Assembly: GCA_963786445.1 (NCBI GenBank)
Contig: CAWAZU010000001.1
Span: 62,001 to 126,000, forward strand
Direction of reading: 5' to 3'
Length of the DNA: 64,000 nt
Source of the DNA: JAFKFJ01 sp963786445
GTDB lineage: Bacteria > Pseudomonadota > Alphaproteobacteria > Acetobacterales > Acetobacteraceae
Shown: one piece after another, positions 57,381-64,000 of the stretch
Layout of the letters: each line of letters starts with the position of its first letter
Numbering within the stretch: the first letter of the stretch is position 1
Notes under the pieces: model-generated
What the model was told of the DNA's origin: nothing
Seen by the model: only the letters and a program-made list of their open reading frames with translations
Database searches by the model: none
Position numbers and translations under genes: made by a program

Positions 57381-58895
57381 CTACAGCGCCGTCCACTTCG
57401 TTCCGCGCTCAAAGGCAGCGGCGGCGCGATAGATGGTGGCCTCGTCATAGTGCCGTCCGACCAGCATCATCCCGATCGGCAGCCCATCGCTCATTCCGCA
57501 GGGCAACGTCATGGCCGGATGGCCGGTGCAATCGAAGGGCGACGTGTTGGGCAGCATCTCGAACGCACGCTGCAGCACGATTTCACGAGCGGCATCGGGC
57601 CGCGGGATCGGCGTTGCCTTGAGCGGCAGCGTCGGCATGAGCAGCAGATCGCAACGCTCCAGCGCTGCGTCATAGGCTGCGCGGAGCCTTCGGCTCAGGT
57701 TCTGCGCCTTGGCGTAGTAGTGGCCGCGATGATACTTGGTGAAGTAGTGCCCCAGCATCATGGTGATCTTCAGCGTGTCGGCGAGTTCGTCGGCGCGCGC
57801 GCGCCAGCCGGCATGCGCGTCCAGCAGGCTCGTCACGTAGAGTCCGCGCCAGTTGGTACCGAAGCCGTTGCCTTTCATCATCAGCTCGGTCGCCCCCTCC
57901 GCGGCGATCGCCAGCCAGATCGCCGGCCCGGTGAGGTGCATCGGAACGGAAATCTCTTCGACGATCGCGCCCATTTCGCGCAAGCGGGCCGCCGCGGCCT
58001 TCACCTTCCCGTCGACATCTGGCTCGGAGTTGGCATGCCCAAATCCTTCTTTGAGCACGCCGATGCGCAGCCCCTGGGCGCCGCCGCCGAGCGCCTGCGT
58101 GTACGCTGCCGGACGCGGTGCATATTGCCGCGGATCGAGGTCGTCCGCGCCGGCCATTACTTCCAGCAGCAGCGCATTGTCGGCGACGGACCGCGTCATC
58201 GGGCCGGTGTGGTCGAGCGTGATCTCGATCGGCATGATTCCGGTGTACGGCACCAGCCCGTGCGTCGGCTTCATGCCGCAGATGCCGCAATATGCGCCGG
58301 GGATACGGACGGAACCACCCTGGTCGCCACCGACGGCCATGTCCACCTCGCCGGCCGCAACCACGGCGGCACTGCCGGACGAGGAGCCGCCGGCCGAGTA
58401 GCCCATCCGGCGCGGATTGTGCACCGGGCCGACCGCGTTGGTATGGCTGCCGCCCGAGAAGCAGAAGTACTCGCAGTGCGTCTTGCCGGCGATGGTTCCC
58501 CCGGCGTCCAGGATGCGCGTGACGATCGTGGCGTCCAGGTTGGGCACGTAGCCTTCCAGCGTGGAGGCGCCGTTCATCATCGGTACGCCGGCGAGACAAA
58601 TATTGTCCTTGAGTGCCACCGTCTTGCCGGCGAGCTTGCCGCTCGCGGCGCCCTTGATCGTCGTCTTGACATACCAAGCGTTGAACCTGTTCTCCTCGCC
58701 CTCGGGGCGATAGCCGGGCGTGCGCGGGTACTTCACCTCCGGCACGAAGTCGGGCAGCGCGTCCACCGCGTCGTAGGCAAGAAAATTGGGCTGCAGCAGC
58801 GTATAGTAGGAAAACAGGTCGTCTTCGCCCAGATGAAATCCGAGATCCTCGGCGACCGCACGCAACTGCTCAAGGGTTGGACGCTTCACGGCCAT
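57381..58895 (-). CDS. Amidase (amidase-signature family), second copy
   Basis: A 504-residue enzyme. The triad is Lys 96 (KTVALKDNICLAG), cis-Ser 171 (SAGGSSSGSAAVVAAG) and nucleophile Ser 195 (GGDQGGSVRIPGAYCG). Shared landmarks with the other amidase (PRTPGYRP, EENRFNAWYVKT, PMMNGAS-LEGYVP-DATIVTR) show that they are paralogues. GLVPYTGIMPIEITLDHTGP forms part of the substrate pocket. This type includes enantioselective amidases. A different N-terminal helix and pocket (PMHLTGPAIWLAI versus PMHFEGPHIWTGV) suggest the two copies prefer different amides. Confidence 0.88.
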   Translation of the reverse strand: MAVKRPTLEQLRAVAEDLGFHLGEDDLFSYYTLLQPNFLAYDAVDALPDFVPEVKYPRTPGYRPEGEENRFNAWYVKTTIKGAASGKLAGKTVALKDNICLAGVPMMNGASTLEGYVPNLDATIVTRILDAGGTIAGKTHCEYFCFSGGSHTNAVGPVHNPRRMGYSAGGSSSGSAAVVAAGEVDMAVGGDQGGSVRIPGAYCGICGMKPTHGLVPYTGIMPIEITLDHTGPMTRSVADNALLLEVMAGADDLDPRQYAPRPAAYTQALGGGAQGLRIGVLKEGFGHANSEPDVDGKVKAAAARLREMGAIVEEISVPMHLTGPAIWLAIAAEGATELMMKGNGFGTNWRGLYVTSLLDAHAGWRARADELADTLKITMMLGHYFTKYHRGHYYAKAQNLSRRLRAAYDAALERCDLLLMPTLPLKATPIPRPDAAREIVLQRAFEMLPNTSPFDCTGHPAMTLPCGMSDGLPIGMMLVGRHYDEATIYRAAAAFERGTKWTAL

Positions 58896-59060
58896 CGTCC
58901 GGTTCCTACCATGTTCGGTGTGCTGCCAGGCGAGGCGTGCCCGGCGCGACGTCATCCGCGCTAGTGCCCGCGGACCGCGGGAGGATTGCCGGGCTCCGCC
59001 GGTTCCGCAAGTGTTTTTGTCGGCGCCAGGCCCCTCGCCTTGGTGTATGCGCGGAGGGGG

Positions 59061-59762
59061 CTATCCGGGCGTTGCCGGACGCACCGCGGACATTCCTTCG
59101 GCAGGGACCGCGATCCCAGACGAACGGATGCGCTCCACGCCGGCCCGGGCCATTGCGTCCCAGGCGGTGGCAAGCGAGCCGTTGGCGTCGATGCCCCGAC
59201 AGGCGTCCTCGATCACGACCGCGCCGAACCCCGCCTTGCGGGCATCGACGGCCGAGAAACAGACGCAGAAATCGGTCGCCAGACCGGCGAGGAACACCCG
59301 CGCGATGTGTCGCTCGCGCAAGTAGCCGGCGAGCCCGGTCGGCTGGCCGTCTGCCGCGTTGAAGGCGGAGTAGCTGTCCACGTCCCGATCGCAGCCCTTA
59401 CGCAGCACGAGTGCGGCGTGAGGAATCGCGAGACCGCCGGCGAAATCCGCCCCCCGCGTTCCCTGCACGCAGTGGTCGGGCCACAGCACCTGATCGCCGT
59501 AGGGCAGGCGTATCGTCTCGAACGCGGCCTTCCCTGGATGCACGGAAGCGAACGAGACATGGCCGGGCGGGTGCCAGTCCTGCGTTAGGACGACATGCGC
59601 AAAGGCGCTGGCGACGCGGTTGATGAGCGGGATCACCGCGTCGCCGTCCGGCACCGCAAGGCTGCCACCGGGGATGAACCCGTTCTGTACGTCGATCACC
59701 AGGAGCGCGTCGGCGCTCCCCGGCAGGAGAGGACCTGTCGGCCCGGCACCGCTATGAGTCAT
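59061..59762 (-). CDS. pncA: Nicotinamidase/cysteine hydrolase (PncA type)
   Basis: A 233-residue isochorismatase-fold amidohydrolase converting nicotinamide to nicotinate and ammonia. The catalytic triad is Asp 24 (LLVIDVQNGF), Lys 122 (LVLRKGCDRDVDSYSAF) and Cys 166 (GLATDFCVCFSA). Metal ligands Asp 62 and His 64 are in TQDWHPPGHVSFAS, with His 97 in WPDHCVQGTRGA; the WPDHCVQ block is diagnostic for PncA. The RKGCDRDVDSYSAF segment is also the PncA form. It is separated from the amidases by about 165 bases and could feed nicotinate to the ring-degradation genes at the left of the window, which is inference. Confidence 0.88.
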   Translation of the reverse strand: MTHSGAGPTGPLLPGSADALLVIDVQNGFIPGGSLAVPDGDAVIPLINRVASAFAHVVLTQDWHPPGHVSFASVHPGKAAFETIRLPYGDQVLWPDHCVQGTRGADFAGGLAIPHAALVLRKGCDRDVDSYSAFNAADGQPTGLAGYLRERHIARVFLAGLATDFCVCFSAVDARKAGFGAVVIEDACRGIDANGSLATAWDAMARAGVERIRSSGIAVPAEGMSAVRPATPG

Positions 59763-60021
59763 CGCGCCCCCACACGCTACGCGCCGACAAAGAGCCGAAT
59801 TTCCGCTATCCGGTCACTGGACGGCGACCTTCGATCCTACCGCAACCCGGTTGACCCAGCCATACGGCGGATAGCTTCGTTCTTTGGGGTCGGCCCGGAC
59901 CGATGGGAAACCACTGACGCCGCTGCACGCGTCGCCGGAACGCGCCGGCGCAACCTAGGGATGAAGTTGGAGTTGACCCGCTTTCGTGGACGCTCCCACG
60001 CTTTCGCAGGAGGTGTATTCC
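59763..60021. other. Spacer between nicotinamidase gene and IS3 remnant
   Basis: About 260 bases with no gene I can support. The right part (from about 59960) contains the lead of an IS3 element, ending in a strong GCAGGAGGTG ribosome site before the OrfA start codon. A left inverted-repeat end is not certain. Confidence 0.45.
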
Positions 60022-60508
60022 ATGGCCAAGACACGTGCTCCCTACGCGCCTGAGTTCCGGCGTCAGATGGTCGATTTGGTTCGCGCGGGCGTGATCCGGA
60101 CGACCTCGCCCGCGAGTTCGAGCCGACGGCGCAGTCGGTCCGCAACTGGGTCGTACGCGCCGGCGGCAAGATGGGTGGCCGGGAGGAGAAGGGCTCGGCG
60201 CCAGCCGACAATGACGAACTGGTCCGGCTGCGCCGCGGGGTACGCCAGCTCCGCCAGGAGCGCGACATACTCGCAAAAACGGCGGCCTGGTTCGCGCGTG
60301 AGACCGGCACTCTGCCGTCCGGGTCTTCGGGTTCATGAGCGCGCACCAGGCCAGCTTCCCGATCACGGCCATGGCGTGCATGCTCGGGATATCGACGGCG
60401 GGGTACTATGCATGGCTCAAGCGGGTATCGTCGGCGCGCGCCGGCGCCGACGCGGCGTTGCTGCAACGGATTCGCACGGTCCACGCCACGTCATCACGTT
60501 ATAGGTGA
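60022..60508 (+). pseudogene. IS3 family element remnant (frameshifted OrfA, truncated OrfB)
   Basis: OrfA starts AKTRAPYAPEFRRQMVDLVR, loses one base near 60093, and continues in another frame as DPDDLAREFEPTAQSVRNWV and RQLRQERDILAKTAAWFARE. OrfB begins at ATG 60335, overlapping the OrfA stop (ATGA): FPITAMACMLGISTAGYYAW and LLQRIRTVHATSSRYR, then TGA at 60508. About 220 residues including the DDE core of OrfB are missing. It is inactive. It lies just outside the 3' end of the VWA gene. Confidence 0.8.
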
Positions 60509-60562
60509 CGCCACCGCCCGGTCCGAAGCAAACTGTCGTGGACAGCGTGGGCCGGTGCGGGG

Positions 60563-62779
60563 TCATGCGGTCAGCCGCACGTAGAGCGTGGCCAAGCGCT
60601 CCGGCAGGGTCTCCAGCCGGTCGATATGCAGTACGTTTCGCAGGCCGAAGATACGGCGCAGGTCGCTTTCGGCGCCACTGCCCAGGCCGACGCAGAACAC
60701 GTCCGTCCCATTGTGCGCCAGCGACTGCACCGCGCGGCGTGCATCCTCGACGAGGTAGCGGCGACCGGCCACATCGATGTCGGAGGGTTCGCCATCGCTG
60801 ATGATGAGCAGCAGCCGGCGGTAGGAACTGCAGCGGGCGAGTTCCGCGCCGGCGTGACGCAGGGCCGCGCCCATGCGGGTGGAGAACTGACCGGTAAGCC
60901 CGGCCAGGCGCCGCTCCGCCCGCGTGTCGTAGGGTTGGGCGAAGTCCTTGATGCGATAGTAGCGCACGTCGCTGCGGCGGTTGGAGCAGAATGCGCGCAC
61001 CGCGAATGGATCACCAACGCGCTGCAGGGCCTGCGCGAACAGGGCCGCCGCCTCCACCTCCATCGCCAGCACGCGCCGTCCGATGGCGGGGACGACGTCA
61101 TTGGTCGAGCAGGAACTGTCGAGCAGCAACAGCGTTGTCAGGTCCCGTGAGCGTCGCTCAAAGCGCGCATAGACCCGCGGATCGGGTGACAGGCCGCCGC
61201 GCCGATCGATTGCTGCCGCCAGCGCCGCTTCCAAGTCGAGCTGCTCGCCCTCCATCTGCCGGCGCAACCGGGTCGGGCGGCTGACCCGCGCCGAGCGGAT
61301 CAGCGCCGCAATTCGCTCCAGCTGGGCGCGACGGCGGAACAGCATGTCTTCGATCGCAACGGGATCGCCAGCTGGCGAGGCGTATTCCACAATCGTCGTC
61401 CAGTCGCGCCGCTCCACGCTGATCATATGATCCCATTCGGGATAGCGCGCGACCGGAATGCCGATCTCTGCATCGACAGCGATGGCGCGGACCTTGCCCA
61501 CCTCCGCCGCGGTCTTCGTCTCGCTGGACGGGGGCCAGCGGGCGTCGTCTGGCTCCACCCGGGCGGGCTGTGGCAGCGTATCTTCGTCGGCATCGGTCGC
61601 GCCGGCATCGCCGAAGTCCCACAGGCCGAGATTGTCGTCGCGATAAAGCGGCTCCACGACATAGGTGCGCGGGTTGAACTGCACGCGCATCTGGCCAAGA
61701 TCGTTGCCGAGCAGGTCGCCGATACGCCGGCTGATCGCCGGGTCGTGCCACGTCGCCGCGGCGTCGCGGAACAGGCGGCGTCCCTTGGCCACCCAAGCGT
61801 CATCGTCGGCGTAGTCCGGGTCGATCAGTGCCCGCGCGAGCCGCGCCATGAGCGAGGCGGCGTCCGCGCCGCCGGGGCGGGCCGGGTGAAATGGTTGCCA
61901 GAGCCGGCGCAGCCCCGGCAGGCCGCGCATTGCGAGTTCCTCGACCCGCGCGTCCTCGATCAGCGACACCAGCGCAACCTGCAAGGGCTTGAGGCCGCCC
62001 ACCGGGAAGCGCGGGCCGCCATAGCGCAAATGCGCCATCACGTGCGCCACGGCCGCGCGATAGACGCGCACCGCCTCGGTCTCCGCGATGCCGCGCAAGG
62101 CAGGCGGCAGGCGAATCACCCTGCCGGTGAAGCTGGCGCGGCGCGGTCGTCCGTTTTTGCCCGCCGGCCCGGCCTGCAGCGGCGGCGCGTTGCCCCACAG
62201 CGCGACGGCGAACAGGCTGAGCTGCCGTTCGAGTTCCACAAAGCCGATCTTGCTCTCGGCCCGCGCCAGGGCCTCACGGGTGGCCAGGCCTTGCAGAGCG
62301 AAAAAAGCCGGTCGGCGTTCCGGTTCCGCCTCGGTCGCGCGCAGCCCCTCCTGCACCCATCGCTCAAGTCCGCCCGCGCCAAGCTCGCCGAGAAGGGTTT
62401 CGGTGCGGCCGAGGACCGCGACAGCCAACACTGGACCGGATTGCGCCAGCAGCACGACGGTGCGCAGCCAGCTGGCAAAGGCGTCGGCGTCCAGCAGCAC
62501 GCGGGCGGCGGCTGGAGCGGCCTCGGCTAGCAACGCGGCAGCATGGGCGCCGGCATGCCGCGCCACCGCATGCGCCGTCTGAGCCAGCGCCAGCGCAGCC
62601 TCGGCCCCGACCCAAGGGGCGCAGGCTGGCGCGTGCCGGGTATAAGCCAGCGAGACGCTGGGCGGGTCGGTGGACCACAGGTCGCGGCACGCCTGCTCGA
62701 AGCGCTCGGTGAGCGCGCCCGGAAACGCGCGCTCGGCCTGCGGCCGCACCAAATCCAACGCGCGCCGGAGCGCGTCCAT
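60563..62779 (-). CDS. VWA domain-containing protein (CbbO/NorD type)
   Basis: A 738-residue protein. The N-terminal 430 residues are helical (GGLERWVQEGLRATEAEPER, PALRGIAETEAVRVYRAAVA, VSLIEDARVEELAMRGLPGL). A von Willebrand A domain occupies about 545-738, with the metal-site DSSCS in TTLLLLDSSCSTNDVVPAIG, GQFSTRMGAALRHAGAELA supplying the Thr-like position, and IISDGEPSDID the final Asp. This architecture is that of CbbO and NorD, adaptors that link a MoxR-type AAA+ motor (CbbQ, NorQ) to a client enzyme. The motor is encoded 4 bases upstream. The likely client here is the aliphatic amidase, since no Rubisco or nitric oxide reductase gene is present. Confidence 0.85.
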   Translation of the reverse strand: MDALRRALDLVRPQAERAFPGALTERFEQACRDLWSTDPPSVSLAYTRHAPACAPWVGAEAALALAQTAHAVARHAGAHAAALLAEAAPAAARVLLDADAFASWLRTVVLLAQSGPVLAVAVLGRTETLLGELGAGGLERWVQEGLRATEAEPERRPAFFALQGLATREALARAESKIGFVELERQLSLFAVALWGNAPPLQAGPAGKNGRPRRASFTGRVIRLPPALRGIAETEAVRVYRAAVAHVMAHLRYGGPRFPVGGLKPLQVALVSLIEDARVEELAMRGLPGLRRLWQPFHPARPGGADAASLMARLARALIDPDYADDDAWVAKGRRLFRDAAATWHDPAISRRIGDLLGNDLGQMRVQFNPRTYVVEPLYRDDNLGLWDFGDAGATDADEDTLPQPARVEPDDARWPPSSETKTAAEVGKVRAIAVDAEIGIPVARYPEWDHMISVERRDWTTIVEYASPAGDPVAIEDMLFRRRAQLERIAALIRSARVSRPTRLRRQMEGEQLDLEAALAAAIDRRGGLSPDPRVYARFERRSRDLTTLLLLDSSCSTNDVVPAIGRRVLAMEVEAAALFAQALQRVGDPFAVRAFCSNRRSDVRYYRIKDFAQPYDTRAERRLAGLTGQFSTRMGAALRHAGAELARCSSYRRLLLIISDGEPSDIDVAGRRYLVEDARRAVQSLAHNGTDVFCVGLGSGAESDLRRIFGLRNVLHIDRLETLPERLATLYVRLTA

Positions 62780-62783
62780 AACG

Positions 62784-63581
62784 TCAGATGCAGGCAGCGA
62801 CGGCAGCGGACAGGGCTTCCCGGATGTCCACATCGTCGCTGATGGGAAGAATTACGGCGACGCGGCAGGCAGCCTCCAGCGGGATGCCTTTGGCCATCAG
62901 CCGCCCGGCATGGATCAGCATGCGTGTCGAGGCGCCCTCGTCCAGCCCATGTCCCTTGAGGTTGCGCGAACGCTGGCCGATGGCCACCAGCCGCGCCGCA
63001 TCCTCTCCGGCTACGCCTGCCTCGTGCATCACGATTTCGGCCTCGATCGCCGCAGCGGGATAGCCGAACTCGATCGCGCTAAAGCGCTGCTTTGTCAATT
63101 CCTTAAGGTCCTTGAGCACGCTCTGGTAGCCAGGGTTGTAGGAGATCACGAGCTGGAAGTCCGAATGGGCATGTACCAGCTCGCCCGTCTTCTCCAGCGG
63201 CAGGATACGCCGATCGTCGGTGAGCGGATGGATCACCACCGTGGTGTCCTGTCGCGCCTCCACGATCTCGTCGAGGTAGCAGATCGCGCCTTCGCGCACC
63301 GCAAGGCAGAGCGGACCATCGTGCCATACCGTTCCGTTCGCATCGAGCAGATAGCGACCGACGAGGTCAGATGCGGTCATGTCCTCGTGACAGGCAACGG
63401 TGACGATCGGCTTGCCGAGACGCCAAGCCATATGCTCGAGGAAGCGCGTCTTGCCGCAGCCGGTCGGTCCTTTCAGCATCACCGGCATGCGCGTGGCGTA
63501 CGCCGCCTCGAACAGCGCGACTTCGTCGCCGACCGCGCGGTAGTACGGTTCGGCACGGATATAGTGGTCCGAAAGCGTCAT
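62784..63581 (-). CDS. MoxR/CbbQ-type AAA+ ATPase (AmiB-like)
   Basis: A 265-residue hexameric ATPase. Walker A GPTGCGKTRFLEHMA (residues 38-52), substrate-contact loop TVACHEDMTASDLVGRYLLD, Walker B AICYLDEIVEARQDTTVVIH (about 99-118), sensor region QLVISYNPGYQSVLKDLKEL and a C-terminal VAVILPISDDVDIREAL. The set matches CbbQ/NorQ/GvpN-type remodelling ATPases. In Pseudomonas aeruginosa the amidase operon has an AAA+ gene amiB next to amiE, and here too the ATPase directly follows an amiE gene (78-base gap). It should power conformational activation or assembly of a partner through the VWA protein. Confidence 0.87.
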   Translation of the reverse strand: MTLSDHYIRAEPYYRAVGDEVALFEAAYATRMPVMLKGPTGCGKTRFLEHMAWRLGKPIVTVACHEDMTASDLVGRYLLDANGTVWHDGPLCLAVREGAICYLDEIVEARQDTTVVIHPLTDDRRILPLEKTGELVHAHSDFQLVISYNPGYQSVLKDLKELTKQRFSAIEFGYPAAAIEAEIVMHEAGVAGEDAARLVAIGQRSRNLKGHGLDEGASTRMLIHAGRLMAKGIPLEAACRVAVILPISDDVDIREALSAAVAACI

Positions 63582-63659
63582 CGGTCTGCTGGAACTCCGG
63601 GGCACTATTGAGGAAGGAAGGGCGGGCCCGCATGACCGGCCCGCCCTTGCGCAGCCGCG

Positions 63660-64000
63660 CTAGCGGTGCGCCACCAGTTCGGACGGGATGCCCTCAATCG
63701 GGCACTCCTCGGTGCCGACGGTCGGACGGGTCAGCGCCTCCACCATTTCGCGCGTCGCATCGGGATCGTTGATCCACTTCTTGTAGAAGTCGTACGGGCA
63801 GGCGGCGACGCCGCGCACGTCCTCGCGCGAGTTGATCATGCCCGTATAGCCGCGGTGCAGCAACTTGAAGAGATGGTTCTCCGACTGCATGGTGCGCCGA
63901 GCATCGCGGATTAGCGACTTGGAAAGCTGGCCGTACTGGATGCCGTATTCCTCCTCGCCGCATTCGCCGAGCGTGCGGCCGTCAAAGCCGATCACCGCCG
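63660..64000 (-). CDS. amiE: Aliphatic amidase, C-terminal part (5' end beyond window)
   Basis: The visible 113 codons read GFDGRTLGECGEEEYGIQYG, SLIRDARRTMQSENHLFKLL, HRGYTGMINSREDVRGVAAC and PYDFYKKWINDPDATREMVE, an almost textbook AmiE C-terminus. AmiE is a nitrilase-superfamily enzyme of about 345 residues hydrolysing short aliphatic amides to acid and ammonia; its Glu-Lys-Cys catalytic residues lie outside the window. It is the first visible gene of the amiE-ATPase-VWA transcript and, with the amide-type importer and two other amidases, defines an amide-utilisation locus. Confidence 0.9.
   Translation of the reverse strand, partial: AVIGFDGRTLGECGEEEYGIQYGQLSKSLIRDARRTMQSENHLFKLLHRGYTGMINSREDVRGVAACPYDFYKKWINDPDATREMVEALTRPTVGTEECPIEGIPSELVAHR

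Noticed and set aside
58967..58981. GC-only inverted repeat CCCGCGG-A-CCGCGGG between the second amidase and nicotinamidase genes
   Set aside because: A one-base loop and pure GC content are easily produced by chance here; no T-run follows, so neither terminator nor operator is supported.
60563..63581. Rubisco activase CbbQO operon
   Set aside because: No cbbL, cbbS or cbbM lies nearby and the gene directly upstream is an aliphatic amidase, so Rubisco as the client is unlikely.
1..64000. CRISPR arrays, tRNA or rRNA genes, riboswitches
   Set aside because: No regularly spaced repeats, cloverleaf-like segments or conserved RNA motifs were recognised on reading; covariance-model scans would be decisive.

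Overview
The window is high-GC DNA with tightly packed operons, many ATGA/GTGA/TGATG gene overlaps and frequent GTG starts. Gene content (several ABC importers for amino-acid-type, sugar and amide/urea-type substrates, a non-pyrrolysine MttB homologue, xanthine-dehydrogenase-type enzymes, nonphosphorylative sugar catabolism, IS110/IS66/IS5/IS630/IS3 elements) fits a metabolically versatile alphaproteobacterium, perhaps Rhodospirillales/Acetobacteraceae. That placement is inference. No rRNA, tRNA or CRISPR array was seen.

Layout. (1) 1-8.45 kb, minus strand: amino-acid-type substrate-binding protein, DUF1345 membrane protein, then an overlapping operon of FAD/2Fe-2S protein, molybdopterin hydroxylase subunit, 6-hydroxynicotinate-reductase-like protein, UPF0280 and DUF1185. 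This looks like reductive N-heterocycle catabolism. A roughly 120-bp palindromic element sits in the linker between the 2Fe-2S and molybdopterin parts, and the reductase has a +1 frameshift. (2) 8.5-14 kb, minus: class II aldolase, two FGGY kinases (one frameshifted), a 3-epimerase and a LacI regulator, forming a phosphorylative ketose pathway. (3) 14.1-19 kb, minus: tyrosine-phosphatase-like protein, MttB-family methyltransferase, GntR/UTRA regulator, DUF6496 protein and a GlcD-type FAD oxidoreductase. (4) 19-29 kb, mostly plus: HpcH/HpaI aldolase, UxaA dehydratase, SDR dehydrogenase, SMP-30 lactonase, enolase-superfamily dehydratase and a complete ribose-type ABC importer. Together they can import a sugar, oxidise it to a lactone, open it, dehydrate it and cleave the 2-keto-3-deoxy acid.

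(5) 29-37.7 kb: surface-polysaccharide genes: sulfotransferase, double GT2, a three-gene set for an UDP-2-acetamido-2,6-dideoxy-L-hexose, a TylF-type methyltransferase with a repeat-rich coiled coil, and a putative TPR-glycosyltransferase. (6) 37.8-50.7 kb: a Rieske-FAD reductase, then a scrambled zone: truncated DUF488, damaged IS110, decayed genes, an ABC permease fused to the end of an RND adaptor, an intact HME-type RND pump, an IS66 remnant with a UPF0149/SEC-C passenger, an IS5 element abutted by an intact IS630, and a decayed second IS630 flanked by 64-bp direct repeats. (7) 50.8-64 kb, minus: an amide-use locus: five-gene urea/amide-type ABC importer (binding protein frameshifted), two amidase-signature amidases around a small monooxygenase-fold protein, nicotinamidase, an IS3 remnant, and a VWA protein plus MoxR/CbbQ-type AAA+ ATPase directly downstream of aliphatic amidase AmiE (cut by the window edge).

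A recurrent feature is single-base or few-base frameshifts in otherwise conserved genes. They reflect either real decay or uncorrected sequencing errors, and this matters for every functional call here.
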